NCBI RefSeq assembly: GCF_022539505.1
Contig: NC_061514.1
Span: forward strand, 325,421,090 to 325,485,089
Reading direction: 5' to 3'
Length of the DNA: 64,000 bases
From: Lolium rigidum
Lineage: Eukaryota > Streptophyta > Magnoliopsida > Poales > Poaceae
How positions within the stretch are numbered: position 1 is the first letter of the stretch; each line of letters begins with the position of its first letter. A model generated the notes under the pieces. It had not been told where the DNA came from, did no database searches, and was given only the letters and a program-made list of their open reading frames with translations. This document shows positions 15,322 through 28,400 of this stretch, in pieces. Both the position numbers and the translations under genes were made by a program.

Positions 15322-18300
15322 TTTTTACAAAAAAAAAAGGAATATTTCAGTCATATCTTACCAAAAGAAGAGGAAAACTATGACTCAAACACGATTCGTG
15401 ATACTCCCTTCGTCTACAAAAAGACGTCTCAATTTTGGACGAAATTAGATGTATCTAGATACTAAAACTAGACAATTTCCCGCGCGTTGCGGCGGAACTT
15501 ATTGAATCAATTCTATTCATATATAGTATAAAATTAAATCGGCAACAAACATCAAAGAATGTGTTGTTTAAAACACTTAGTTGGATGGTTTATTGATTAT
15601 TTCCTGGTGCATTTGACAGGTAGCGAAGGGCCTACGGCCGCTGAACATTTTCTATGTTGAACGTATGGTATATATACCAAAACAACCGACTTATATAACT
15701 ATTCTGAAACTGAAGTAGTAGCTAGCTACTCAAGAAAAAACACAACTGAAGTGACTTGGTGTGACCGGTAAAGATGACTCGAGAGAAATCCTAGACCAAC
15801 CGAAGCGGTCCACGTCAAAGCAAACATGAATCCTCAAATATAGACACAGACGATAATTTTCTGGTTCAAGCATTTTATCAAACATCAACATAACATGACC
15901 GCATCTAGTCTAATAAAAAAGGGAATCCGATATCAGCTAACATCGACATGCAGGGAATTTATATGCAGTTATTCACGCCCTTGTCCTGACGACCAAAAGA
16001 AACCTGCCAATGTAAAAAATGTCTACCATGAATAAGTTGTTGTAGTTTTGGAGTGATGTCGAAGGGCATAGTACCATAGTCCTTGGAGACGCTAGGCAGC
16101 CGGCTCAAAGCAAGTTATCTACCGGAAGTCTGAACGATGTTGATGCGCTAAGAGTTACCGCCTTGCTGGAAAAGGCGAGGCTGGAGGGATAATCGGAAAA
16201 GGTGCCATCTTGCTAACATATGCGTGATCACGAGCCAGAAGAATCAGAGGAGATTAGGCCCCTAGAGGAGATGACAGTGGGGAGCAACATGATTAAAATA
16301 CATGGAAGAGGAGAGCTCCAGAGCATCCAATTTGTGCAGTTCGACATGATTTAAATAGGAGTACATGAAGAATTGAAGAGGAAAGGTAGTAATCATGATG
16401 CAAAATGTCCTTTGATTTTCGATTCATTATTCTAAGTGGGCTAGCTTGCTTTGATGCTTGTGGAGAGGGAAAGGTGAAGCGGCGGTACTCAATGCCAAAA
16501 TTAAAGTGGAAAATATGTATAGTGAGAATAATAGCAGCCGCAGTGTGATTAATGCCCGGAGGAAGGAAAACGTCTACCGACTGAAAATAGGATTAAGCGT
16601 GCTCCTTTTCTTCCTTCCTGACAATCACTAGCTCTTGCGTGGCACCAAAATATTGGATAGTAAAGTGGAGACATGATGATGTGCACTATGATGAGGTGTT
16701 AGACTTTTTACAAAAAAAATAGAATATTTCAGTCATATCTTACCAAAAGAAGAGGAAAACTATGACTCAAACACGATTCGTGATACTCCCTCCGTCTACA
16801 AAAAGACGTCTCAATTTTGGACGAAATTAGATGTATCTAGATACTAAAACTAGATAATTCCCCGCGCGTTGCGGCGGAACTTATTGAATCAATTCTATTC
16901 ATATATAGAATAAAATTAAATCGGCAAAAAACATAAAAAAATGTGTTGTTTAAAACACTTAGTTGGATGGTTTATTGATTATTTCCTGGTGCATTTGACA
17001 GGTAGCGAAGGGCCTACGGCCTTTGATCCTAGCCTCTGTTTTGTGCACTTTGCACAGCTGAACATTTTCTATGTTGAACGTATGGTGCTCCTCTCCAGAT
17101 CTATGAACATCTTGGATATCATGAAGATGACCTGGTGGACATAATGATGCAGTCTTAAACATGTTTATATTATTGTAGAGGTGGCTCATGCAATACAGCT
17201 CTTACATACCATAGCTAGTATATTATATATACCAAAACAACCGACTTATATAGCTATTCTGAAACTGATGTAGTTGCTAGCTACTCAAGAAAGACACAAC
17301 TGAAGTGACTTGGTGTGACCGGTAAAGATTACTCGAGAGAAATCCATAGACCAACTGAAGCGGTCCACGTCAAAACAAACATGAATCCTCAAATATAGAC
17401 ACAGACGATAATTTTCTGGTTCAAGCATTTTATCAAACATCAACATAACATGACCGCATCTAGTTCTAATAAAAAAGGGAATCCGATATCAGCTAACATC
17501 AAGTAAATCACCTACACCCAGGCAGACATGCACGGGATTTATATGCAGTTATTCACGCCCTTGTCCTGACGACCAAAAGAATCCTGCCAATGTAAACAAT
17601 GTCTAACATGAATAAGTTGTTGTAGTTTTGGAGTGGTGTCGAAGGGCATAGTACCATAGTCCTTGGAGACGCCAGGCAGCCGGCTCAAAGCAAGTTCTCT
17701 ATTGGAAGTCTGAACGATATTGATGCGCTAAGAGTTGCCGCCTTGACGGAAAAGGCGAGGCTGGAGGGATAATCGGAAAAGATGCCATCTTGCTAACATA
17801 TGCGTGATCACGAGCCTGAAGAATCAGAGGAGATTAGGCCCCTAGAGGAAGGTAGTAATCATGATGCAAAATGTCCTTTGATTTTCGATTCATTATTCTA
17901 AGTGGCGCAACAGCTAGCTTGCTTTGATGCTTGTGGATAGGGAAAGGTGAAGCGGCGGTACTCAATGCCAAAATTGAAGTGGAAAATATGTATAGTGAGA
18001 ATAAGAGCAGCCGCGGTGTGATTAATTCCCGAAGGAAGGCAAACGTCTACCGGCTGAAAATAGGATTAAGCGTGCTCCTTTTCTTCCTGACAATCGCTAG
18101 TCCTTGCGTGGCACCAAAATATTGGATAGTAAAGTGGAGACATGATGATGTGCACTATGGTGAGGTGTTAGCCTTTTTACAAAAAAATAGAATATTTCAG
18201 TCATATCTTACCAAAAGAAGAGGAAAACTATGACTCAAACACGATTCGTGATACTCCCTCCGTCTACAAAAAGACGTCACAATTTTGGACAAAATTAGAT

Positions 18301-21300
18301 GTATCTAGATACTAGGACGTACCCAGTGCTGAGAGCTCCCGCACTGTGCGGGGTCTGGGGAAGGTGTTAGTGGCAAGCCTTACCCTCACGAAGTGCAGTA
18401 TGAGGAGACCGCGACTCGATGTATCTAGATACTAAAACTAGATAATTCCCCGAGCGTCGCGGCAGAACTTATTGAATCAATTCTATTCATATATAGTATA
18501 AATTAAATCGGCAACAAACATCAAAGAATGTGTTGTTTAAAACACTTAGTTGGATGGCTTATTGATTATTTCCTGGTGCATTTGAAAGGTAGCGAAGGGC
18601 CTACGGCCTTTGATCCTAGCCTTTGTTTTGTGCACTTTGCACAGCTGAACATTTTCTATGTTGAACGTATGGTGCTCCTCTCGAGATCTATGAACATCTT
18701 GGATATCATGAAGATGACCTGGTGGACATAACGATGCAGTCTTAAACATGTTTATATTATTGTAGAGGTGGCTCATGCAATACAGCTCTTACATGCCATA
18801 GCTAGTAGATTATATATACCAAAACAACCGACTTATATAGCTATTCTGAAACTGAAGTAGTAGCTAGCTACTCAAGAAAAACACAACTGAAGTGACTTGG
18901 TGTGACCGGTAAAGATGACTCGAGAGAAATCCATAGACCAACCGAAGCGGTCCACGTCAAAACAAACATGAATCCTCAAATATAGACACATACGATAATT
19001 TTCTGGTTCAAGCATTTTATCAAACATCAACATAACATGACCGCATCTAGTTCTAATAAAAAAGGGAATCCGATATCAGCTAACATCAAGTAAATCACCT
19101 ACACCCAGGCAGACATGCAGGGGATTTATATGCAGTTATTCACGCCCTTGTCCTGACGACCAAAAGAAACCTGCCAATGTAAACAATGTCTACCATGAAT
19201 AAGTTGTTGTAGTTTTGGAGTGATGTCGAAGGGCATAGTACCATAGTCCTTGGAGACGCCAGGCAGCCGGCTCAAAGCAAGTTCTATACCGGAAGTCTGA
19301 ACGATGTTGATGCGCTAAGAGTTGCCGCCTTGCCGGAAAAGGCGAGGGTGGAGGGATAATCGGAAAAGGTGCCATCTTGCTAACATATGCGTGATCATGA
19401 GCCAGAAGAATCAGAGGAGATTAGGCCCCTAGAGGAGATGACAGGTGGGGAGCAACATGATTAAAATACATGGAAGAGGAGAGCTCCAGAGCATCCAATT
19501 TGTGCAGTTCGACATGATTTAAATATGAGTACATGAAGAATTGAAGAGGAAAGGTAGTAATCATGATGCAAAATGTCCTTTGATTTTCGATTCATTATTC
19601 TAAGTGGCGCAGCAGCTAGCTTGCTTTGATGCTTGTGGAGAGGGAAAGGTGAAGCCGCGGTACTCAATGCCAAAATTAAAGTGGAAAATATGTATAGTGA
19701 GAATAAGAGCAGCCGCGGTGTGATTAATGCCCGGAGGAAGGCAAACGTCTACCGGCTGAAAATAGGATTAAGCATGCTCCTTTTCTTCCTGACAATCACT
19801 AGCTCTTGCGTGGCACCAAAATATTGGCTAGTAAAGTGGAGACATGATGATGTGCACTATGGTGAGGTGTTAGCCTTTTTACAAAAAAAAATAGAATATT
19901 TCAGTCATATCTTGCCAAAAGAAGAGGAAAACTATGACTCAAACACGATTCGTGATACTCCCTCCGTCTACAAAAAGACGTCTCAATTTTGGACGAAATT
20001 AGATGTATCTAGATAATAAAACTAGATAATTCCCCGCGCGTTGCGGCGGAACTTATTGAATCAATTCTATTCATATATAGTATAAAATTAAATCGGCAAC
20101 AAACATCAAAGAATGTGTTGTTTAAAACACTTAGTTGGATGGTTTATTGATTATTTCTTGGTGCATTTGACAGGTAGCCAAGGGCCTACGGCCTTTGATC
20201 CTAGCCTCTGTTTTGTGCACTTTGCACAGCTGAACATTTTCTATGTTGAATGTATGGTGCTCCTCTCCAGATCTATGAACATCTTGGATATCATGAAGAT
20301 GACCTGATGGACATAACGATGTAGTCTTAAACATGTTTATATTATTGTAGAAGCGGCTCATGCAATACAACTCTTACATACCATAGCTAGTAGATTATAT
20401 ATACCAAAACAACCGACTTATATAGCTATTCTGAAATTGAAGTAGTAGCTAGCTACTCAAGAAAAACACAACTGAAGTGACTTGGTGTGACCGGTAAAGA
20501 TGACTCAAGAGAAATCCACAGTCCAACTGAAGCGGTCCACGTCAAAACAAACATGAATCCTCAAATATAGACACAGACGATAATTTTCTGGTTCAAGCAT
20601 TTTATCAAACATCAACATAACATGATCGCATCTATTTCTAATAAGAAAGGGAATCCGATATCAGCTAACATCAAGTAAATCACCTACACCCAGGCAGACA
20701 TGCTGGGGATTTATATGCAGTTATTCACGCCCTTGTCCTGACGACCAAAAGAAACCTGCCAATGTAAACAATGTCTACCATGAATAAGTTGTTGTAGTTT
20801 TGGAGTGATGTTGAAGGGCATAGTACCATAGTCCTTGGAGACGGCAGGCAGCCGACTCAAAGCAAGTTCTCTACCGGAAGTCTGAACGATGTTGATGCAC
20901 TAAGAGTTGCCACCTTGCCGGAATGCGAGGCTGGAGGGATAATCGGAAAAGGTGCCATCTTGCTAACATATGCATGATCACGAGCCAGAAGAATCATAGG
21001 AGATTCGGCCCCTAGAGGAGATGACAGGTGGGGAGCAACATGATTAAAATACATGGAAGAGGAGAGCACCGGAGCATCCAATTTGTGCAGTTCGACATGA
21101 TTTAAATAGGAGTACATGAAGAATTGAAGAGGAAAGGTAGTAATCATGATGCAAAATGTCCTTTGATTTTCGATTCATTATTCTAAGTGGCGCAGCTGCT
21201 AGCTTGCTTTGATGCTTGTGGAGAGGGAAAGGTGAAGCGGCGGTACTCAATGCCAAAATTAAAGTGGAAAATATGTATAGGGAGAATAAGAGCAGCCGCG

Positions 21301-23034
21301 GTGTGATTAATGCCCGGAGGAAGGCAAACGTCTACCGGCTGAAAATAGGATTAAGCGTGCTCCTTTTCTTCCTGACAATCACTTGCTCTTGCGTGGCACC
21401 AAAATATTGGATAGTAAAGTGGAGACATGATGATGTGCACTATGGTGAGGTGTTAGCCTTTTTACAAAAAAAAAGAATATTTCAGTCATATCTTACCAAA
21501 AGAAGAGGAAAACTATGACTCAAACACGATTCGTGATACTCCCTCCGTCTACAAAAAGACGTCTCAATTTTGAACGAAATTAGATGTATCTAGATACTAA
21601 AACTATATAATTCCCCGCGCGTTGCGGCGGAACTTATTGAATCAATTCTATTCATATATAGTATAAATTAAATCGGCAACAAACATCAAAGAATGTGTTG
21701 TTTAAAACACTTAGTTGGATGGTTTATTGATTATCTGCTGGTGCATTTGACAGGTAGCGAAGGGCCTACGGCCTTTGATCCTAGCCTCTGTTTTGTGCAC
21801 TTTGCACATCTGAACATTTTCTATGTTGAACCTACGGTGCTCGTCTCCAGATCTATGAACATCTTGGATATCATGAAGACGACCCGGTGGACATAACGAT
21901 GCAGTCTTAAACATGTTTATATTATTGTAGAGGCGGCTCATGAAATACAGCTCTTACATACCATAGCTAGTTGATTATATATACAAAAACAACCGACTTA
22001 TATAACTTTTCCGAAACTGAAGTAGTAGCTAGCTACTCAAGAAAAACACAACTGAAGTGACTTGGTGTGACCGGTAAAGATGACTCGAGAGAAATCCATA
22101 GACCAACTGAAGCGGTCCACGTCAAAACAAACATGAATCCTCAAATATAGACATAGCGGATAATTTTCTGGTTCAAGCATTTTATCAAACATCAACATAA
22201 CATGACCGCATCTAGTTCTAATAAAAAAAGGGAATCCGATATCAGCTAACATCAAGTAAATCACCTACACCCAGGCAGACATGCAGGGGATTTATATGCA
22301 GTTATTCACGCCCTTGTCCTGACGACCAAAAGAAACCTGCAAATGTAAACAATGTCTAACATGAATAAGTTGTTGTAGTTTTGGAGTGATGTCGAAGGAC
22401 ATAGTACCATAGTCCTTGGAGACGCCAGGCAGCAGGCTTAAAGCAAGTTCTCTACCGGAAGTCTGAACGATGTTGATGCACTAAGAGTTGCCGCCTTGCC
22501 GGAAAAGGCGAGGCTGGAGGGATAATCGGAAAAGGTGCCATCTTGCTTACATATGCGTGATCACGAGCCAGAAGAATCAGAGGAGATTAGGCCCCTAGAG
22601 GAGATGACAGGTTGGGAGCAACATGATTAAAATACATGGAAGAGGAGAGCTCCAGAGCATCCAATTTGTGCAGTTCGACATGATTTAAATAGGAGTACAT
22701 GAAGAATTGAAGAGGAAAGGTAGTAATCATGATGCAAAATGTCCTTTGATTTTCGATTCATTATTCTAAGTGGCGCAGCAGCTAGCTTGCTTTGATGCTT
22801 GTGGAGAGGGAAAGGTGAAGCGGCGGTATTCAATGCCAAAATTAAAGTGGAAAATATGTATAGTGAGAATAAGAGCAGCCGCGGTGTGATTAATGCCCGG
22901 AGGAAGGCAAACGTCTACCGGCTGAAAATAGGATTAAGCGTGCTCCTTTTTTTCCTGACAATCACTAGCTCTTGCGTGGCACCAAAATATTGGATAGTAA
23001 AGTGGAGACATGATGATGTGCACTATGGTGAGGT
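15322..23034. repeat. Five-copy tandem array, unit 1,583 bp
   Basis: The unit starts GTTAGCCTTTTTAC and ends GTGCACTATGGTGAGGT. Junctions lie at about 16697, 18166, 19868 and 21451; the last copy ends at 23034, where sequence continues instead as GGTGGATAGC. Copies 4 and 5 are both exactly 1,583 bp. Copy 1 has several deletions (about 15620-15680), copy 2 lacks about 120 bp near 17850, and copy 3 carries a 120-bp insertion. Each unit contains TIR-element flank, the Stowaway left half and Helitron body. Recurrent short ORFs (starts at 16941, 18528, 20113, 21693; and 17931, 19633, 21216, 22799) are shared repeats, not recognisable genes. Confidence 0.9.
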
Positions 23035-23102
23035 GGATAGCTTGCATGTTGAGAGAAATCAACTTAGTGGGTTACTCCTATTTAGATATTGTAGATTATA
23101 GA
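15468..23102 (-). mobile_element. Helitron inserted in the Stowaway, with internal tandem amplification
   Basis: On the minus strand it begins TCTATAATCTACAATATC at 23102 and ends CTAG at 15471-15468, with a CCGCCGC-AA-CGCGCGG-like hairpin at about 15479-15495 just before the end. The plus-strand flanks are A (15467) and T (23103). There is no Rep/helicase. A 1.58-kb part that includes the CTAG terminus plus adjoining host DNA is repeated five times, so CTAG ends recur inside the array. Confidence 0.75.
18314..18417 (-). mobile_element. 5'-truncated SINE-like insertion in tandem copy 3
   Basis: A 104-bp insertion is flanked by a perfect 16-bp direct repeat GATGTATCTAGATACT (18298-18313 and 18418-18433), as produced by target-primed retroposition. 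On the minus strand it starts GAGTCGCGGTCTCCTC, resembling a truncated tRNA box B region, and ends TGGGTACGTCCT. It resembles the Au-type SINE dispersed in grasses, but I name that only tentatively. It is absent from the other four copies. Confidence 0.7.
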
Positions 23103-23439
23103 TGAGTCTAGATACATCTAAATTTTAACAAAGCTAAGGCATCTTTTTATTGACGGAGGGGGTACAACTTATTCAACTATTTAAGGTAAATAAGTATTCA
23201 ATTATTCGACTCACAATTTTTATCTAATTATGTCGAACGTAAATTCGGAAAACAAGAAATAAAAAAGAAAATAGAGAAATTCAAAATGTAGGAGGTTCAA
23301 CGGCTAATTAGAGGCTAAATAGGGCTATAGCCGGCTATTAACAACTTTTCTCATTTAGCCTATAAATGACATAGCCGCAATGGCAGGTCTTCTGAAAGGC
23401 TATAGCCGGGCTATATTCGGGCTATAGCCAGGCTATAGC

Positions 23440-24480
23440 TGGCCCCTTCAGAACATTTTTGTCCCAGCTATGCAACGCCTCGTGGACCTCCTTAGTATGA
23501 TCACTTAGTGATGGCTCTGAATGCAATAGTTTTGCTCGTTCCCACGCTGTTTGAATTATATTTTCGACCGAGCTCTCACATAACCAACGTGCCTTGAATC
23601 TCAATAGTGCTTGTACATGTGGTACTTGCATACCAACACAATGTTCTGTATCGATTAGAACGGGTCGGTGATCTGATTTCCCAAACTCTTCATTGATGAC
23701 GACCGCAAGAGGGAACAAGGCTGCCCATCTAGGATCACAAACTGCGCGATCCAGCCTCTCCGGGATCTTCCCTATTCTCCATGTAAAAACATCCCCTTCG
23801 TAGCCCATATCCTCCAAATTGCATGCATTAAGCTGTGTCACGAAAAGCTTGCATATACCGTAGGGGTCTCCTTGCTCCTCCGCCCTTATCACTTGAGTAG
23901 AGGATCTCGTTAAAAGCCCTCATCATCACCCAAGGGAGTTTCACAGCTGAATGTAAAGATGTGATACAGTCCTAAGATAAATGTTTCCTATCACCACTTG
24001 GTTCGCCATAAAATCCAGACGACATCCCGCCTCATTATTCTCATTTATGTGAATATCTATGAAGTTAGGTTCAAGCTCCTTTGATGTAACCGTGATCTCG
24101 TTGTTCGAGAACATCACAAATCTGTCACTTCTTCCATCGCTCTTCACCACCAACATCTCATCAAACATTGATCTTCTTCTAAGGTTTTCCGCCCCTTGCT
24201 TTACACAATGAGCTTCGGACAGAAATAGCACATCCGTTTCCAGTCGCGTTTGGAGCTCCAGGAGCACACGACGATGTCTTCAGTCATAGGGGTACCTAGC
24301 ATCCCTATTGCTTGGGCAGCCGCCCAGGCTTCCGGCCGGCGGGCAGACTTATTTTTGCCCCTATTTCATATGTATTTGATAAAAAATTAGCACTCTAAGT
24401 CTATTTGCCCAGGCTTCAAAAATTTCCTGGATCCGCTTATGTCTTCAGTAGTTCCAACATAGGAGTTTGATTTCTCCCGA
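23440..24480 (-). pseudogene. LINE endonuclease fragment, decayed
   Basis: The minus strand starts with EIKLLCWNY (the usual KLLCWNCRG start of plant LINE ORF2), then LLELQTRLETDVLFLSEAHC, MLVVKSDGRSDRFVMFSNN, CNLEDMGYEGDVFTWRIGKI, PERLDRAVCDPRWAALFPLA and the catalytic FGKSDHRPVLID motif of AP-type endonucleases, then HSWDKNVLKGP where the TIR element interrupts it. Stops and frameshifts are present, and a 154-bp insertion (24285-24438) splits the N-terminal part. It is the upstream half of the LINE at 12965-15225. Confidence 0.85.
24285..24438. mobile_element. 154-bp insertion with an 11-bp direct repeat
   Basis: The insertion interrupts the LINE endonuclease and is flanked by the direct repeat ATGTCTTCAGT (24274-24284 and 24439-24449). 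Its ends are CATAGGGGTACC...GGATCCGCTT, with weak inverted similarity (GGTACCTAG / CCTGGATCC), resembling small hAT-type MITEs, although 11 bp is longer than the usual 8-bp hAT duplication. Confidence 0.65.
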
Positions 24481-25455
24481 CGGCGCCCGTCGAACGTGCT
24501 CGCCGATGGTGATGGCGTTTTCCACACTCTCCCTTTCTCCTTTTGTTCTCCGAAGCAGTCCCAGCCCCCGCCTCTTCTTCTATATTCTCCTCGCCATTGC
24601 CGTACAAACTGATTGGAACAAGAGATGACCTTCTCCTTCACAATAACCAGCAACGATCTCCACGAAAAACTGCCTAACGTCCCACGTACAAGCTGACCTG
24701 ATCACGTACCAGCAAAGATTCCACTTCTTCACAAAATCCCAATCTGGGCAAAACACCCGACTGTACTAGAACCCGTGGTCTAGAAACACGGCACATATAC
24801 TGCATGCACTTGGCTAGGCCATGCGCAAGCAGGACATAAACGGAGCCTCGCAGCAAAGCACTGGAGATGCGGCCATCGCCGCCGCGGCAGTAAAGCCAAG
24901 ACACCACGTGCACTAGGGAGTCGGACTCCCGTAATTCAGTACTCCTCCTGTATTAAAAGGTTCTGAGAATGGAGACTCGAGCGGCCAAGACCAGCTGCAC
25001 GCGACCACAGGCGCACCGCCAGCTTTGGAACACATAGCTTTGCCGCATGCCACGATTTCTCAAGACATCTTCACCCAACTGTTTGTTTGCTGGATTTTTA
25101 AATGATGATGGTGATCAATTGATCATCGAACCTTCTTCAAAAAAAAACTCAATATCATTAAAAAAAAGAACAAGACTCAATCCACTAGTAACTTAGAAGT
25201 GCGGCATGTGCGAGGACTCTCGGCGGGTCTCCTGCCCTAGGACATAACGATGGCTATTGCTATATAGTTGCTGCCTTCAGTTCGAGCCTCGCCCAACCCA
25301 ACAGAGATTATGGAACTCCTTAGTCTAAAGTATAATGAAGTTGTGCAAGCAAAATGGAACAAAATGCTGGCTAAATATTACTACTTGGTACAAAAACCAG
25401 TGATTTCTGTAGTTTTTGCCCTCGATGGCTTCATGTCCTGCCATTCCTTGCTTGA
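24481..25455. other. Intergenic sequence downstream of the MBD gene
   Basis: No gene was recognised. Positions 24481-24660 may be the LINE's upstream region. About 24967-25042 (GGAGACTCGA...CCAGCTTTGGAACACAT) is a diverged repeat of 8378-8455 upstream of the PGES2-like gene, in the same orientation. The 3' UTR of the MBD gene should lie just left of 25456; no clear polyadenylation signal was identified. Confidence 0.45.
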
Positions 25456-28400
25456 TTAGCCGGTATGTTGTTTGACTTCTCTTTTGGTGCTAACCTCCGT
25501 TGTGTTTGATATGTTTGTTTTCACAAGTTTTCCTCTTGGACGCTTGATAGTCTCGGACCAGCTTGTTGATTCTCCCCTTTTAGTCTTCATTGTTTTGTTC
25601 TTGACGTTTTGGTGCTCATTTGGTGAGTCCGAGCCTGTAGAGGTGTCATCGTTGGTGTCTGTGTCCTCGCCTATACCAACATAAAAATATATAAGTTATT
25701 ATGGAGGCTATACAAATTGATCTTGGATCAACTAGGCCTACCACAGAGTTGCACACACAATTTTCCAAATGAATCACACACACAAGCTGTATGCACTAGT
25801 ATTAGGTAGAGGGATAGAAGGCTAATATTACATTGATGTTAAAGTGGTCTTGGAAGATTTACAAATTCAGCCAATAGTGTTTTCAAGAGAAAACATACCA
25901 TGTTTTGCTACTGCTCAAAACTAAGCACATTATTTTCTTCGAAATGGGGATTCCCCAGCCTCGCATCAAGTGATGCATACGGCTTCCTTTATTAAAACTA
26001 AGCACATGGATGATTGTATGTACTTGAAACCAAATAGAGCCAAATGGATAGAAAGATCAACATTTGGTTGGGAAAAAAACTGCACGTACAAGTTGTACAC
26101 TTGACATGAAGATAATATCTTTACATCAAATATTTATCGAAAGTTTAGAAAAATGGCATACAGAGGCACTGGGTAACTTTAAAAGGCTCATATTTGATTA
26201 CATAAAGTCGGGTGAGAAATGAATGTGTACTAGACCAGTGTACTAATGGATACCATGAGATAGATTATAAAAAACAAATAATCGAACCTTTAGGCAACAC
26301 ATTCACACATAAAGCAGATGGTTAAATTTAACAAGTACAGTAGTGTGCTTGAGGTATTTTCTTTGTTACTGGACGTCTATGTTCTGACATCACAGGGTAA
26401 TTTCTCTATATCCTTGTAATGCAAGAAAAGTATTAACCAGGACTACCCATGATGGAAGAACCTAAATAAGAGAATATGAGCAACATATGTAGGGATAAAA
26501 AAGGGTACTATGATACATCACCGATAATGAGGAACTTACTGCTATATGATGTTTGGCCATTGCAGTTTATTTTCTCCCTTTGTGCTGGCCCTCTAGGTTT
26601 TGGTGAACTTGCACGTGTTTTAGCATACTTCAAAATATTTGCTAGTCTCTTGTGCAAACTCTCATGCTACGAAAATAGACAGTTAAACATATGCAATATA
26701 TGAAGTATCAAATATCTGTAAAGAAATAATTTTGTTAACAAAAATGGAAACCTTATTAATGTTAAATCATTCCGCTTGTTTGCAAAGCTGTCAATTCAAA
26801 ACTTTTCATGTGTTTTTCAAATTATTATAAAGGAATATGTGTATCTACGAATTGTGTAAGAAACATAGCCTGTAGATTTGTGTTGTTATATTGTTAAACC
26901 ACCACATAATAAATCAGTCATATTTTGTAGGTTCTGAGAATCCTACAGAAGTCACATATGACAATCTGAAATGGCCTAGGTGTGTACTGATTCCGAAAAT
27001 AGCGCAAAAGATAATTGCATGAAATAAATGTGAAAAAGATTTACCTTTCGCCTACTTTTGCAATACCTTATTACTTGCAAATGAAGTGATGCATACTGAA
27101 GTATATATTCAATTTTTATAAGATGTGATAGTTTGTCTCAAACATGCATGTTCCCATGTAATATTCTTTTATTTTCACGAATTGTGAGTCATAAACGCGG
27201 AAAAGAAAAATACTGCAGTACATTTCATATTCTGCCAAGTCAAGTAAGTCTAAAGAAAACAAAAATCTAGGAAGAGGTACTGTCGTAAGGATAATTACTA
27301 GTATATAAAATGGAGGCTCATTTTACCAGATCAGCAGATTTTTCAAAAGAGTACAAGTCATGGACACTTGTCTTTTGAATAAATTTACGTTTTGTGACTT
27401 CCCCCGTTTCAAGAAATCTAATTGCAGCCTTCAGAGTACGGAAGACATATTGGGTAACAGGATCCGTATAGTACTGCACAATAACAATGATTAGAAGATT
27501 CAAACAAAAAAACGAAGGTTTTTAGTTGTCATTTTTTAAGTATACCAGATATTTCTTTATTCCCGTCCTTGTCCTTGTTCTTCTGTATACTATCTCTTTG
27601 ACCCATCCTTGTGGCAACTCAGATACGTTGAACTCCAGCAAGGCTAGAATCTACAATACAACAATACAAATTAGTTTCAGAATATCAAATCATTTAAGAT
27701 ATAAATTGTTAGTTATGTAGCGGAAATAGTGATGGTAAGAAATACACATTATCTTGAGAGTTTGTGTCGCATTGTCCATCTGTATCACATTCAGTGATCT
27801 TCATTTCCTCAACAGAGAGTAGTACATCTTCTTTAGAGAATACACGTACTCCCATTGCAGGGTGAACATAAAACTGCGGAAAATATACACACAATGTTAT
27901 AATCAGATAAAAAGTATGATATGAGTAAATTTTATTGTTGACATTTGATGTTAGTCTTTTACTGTACATACGTTGTATTTCTCATATGACCCTTGATTGT
28001 TAGCCTAGTAAAACATATAATGCTTGCTTAATTCACATCCAATCATCTACACTTAATGCTATCTCACATGTGGAAAGCTGAATGAACCGTTGATAATCCT
28101 TCGTCGCCCCAGAGGCAATTATAGACAATCAACACGCATTGAGTTAGGAAATTACAAGAGTTTTTCGGTTTGAATGCAAACTGTTGTCCTAGAGTTTCAC
28201 TTTGTACACTAATTATACCATGAATACCATCAAAGATGAGTTTTCATAATTTTCCATATGACATGATAAAAGTCAAATGGATTGGATGTTTATGCAACCA
28301 AATATGTAATCATGAAGATATATATTCCAGGAATACTTCTCATGAAAACTCTAATGGTACTATACATTGGCACCTTACCAAACAAAGTTTTTGGACCCTA

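Larger units (their letters stand above)
15404..23162. mobile_element. Stowaway (Tc1/mariner) MITE split by a Helitron
   Basis: The left half (15404-15467) starts CTCCCTTCGTCTACAAAAAG, and the right half (23103-23162) ends TTTATTGACGGAGGGGG, each next to a TA (15402-15403 and 23163-23164). Joining the halves gives about 124 bp whose core reads ACTAAAA/TGAGTCTAGATACATC, the common core of Triticeae Stowaways. The split falls exactly at A/T, the Helitron target. Confidence 0.8.
15236..23447. mobile_element. TIR element (GGCTATAGCCGG type) inserted in the LINE and carrying later insertions
   Basis: The left end (15236-15320) and right end (23290-23447) are inverted relatives built of TAGCCGGCTAT, CATTTAGCC, GGCTATAGCCGGG and AGGCTATA blocks. 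They interrupt LINE coding sequence on both sides. Without the nested Stowaway/Helitron the element would be only about 450 bp, MITE size. A clean target duplication was not found, and LINE codons seem missing between the two flanks, so a deletion may have occurred here. Confidence 0.6.

Noticed and set aside
16941..22839. Recurring 60-100-codon ORFs in the 1.58-kb array as a gene family
   Set aside because: They recur because the DNA is tandemly repeated; frames vary by indels, there is no domain, and they fall inside a Helitron.
15322..23034. CRISPR-like or centromeric satellite array
   Set aside because: The unit is 1.58 kb, made of identifiable transposon parts, and has only five copies.
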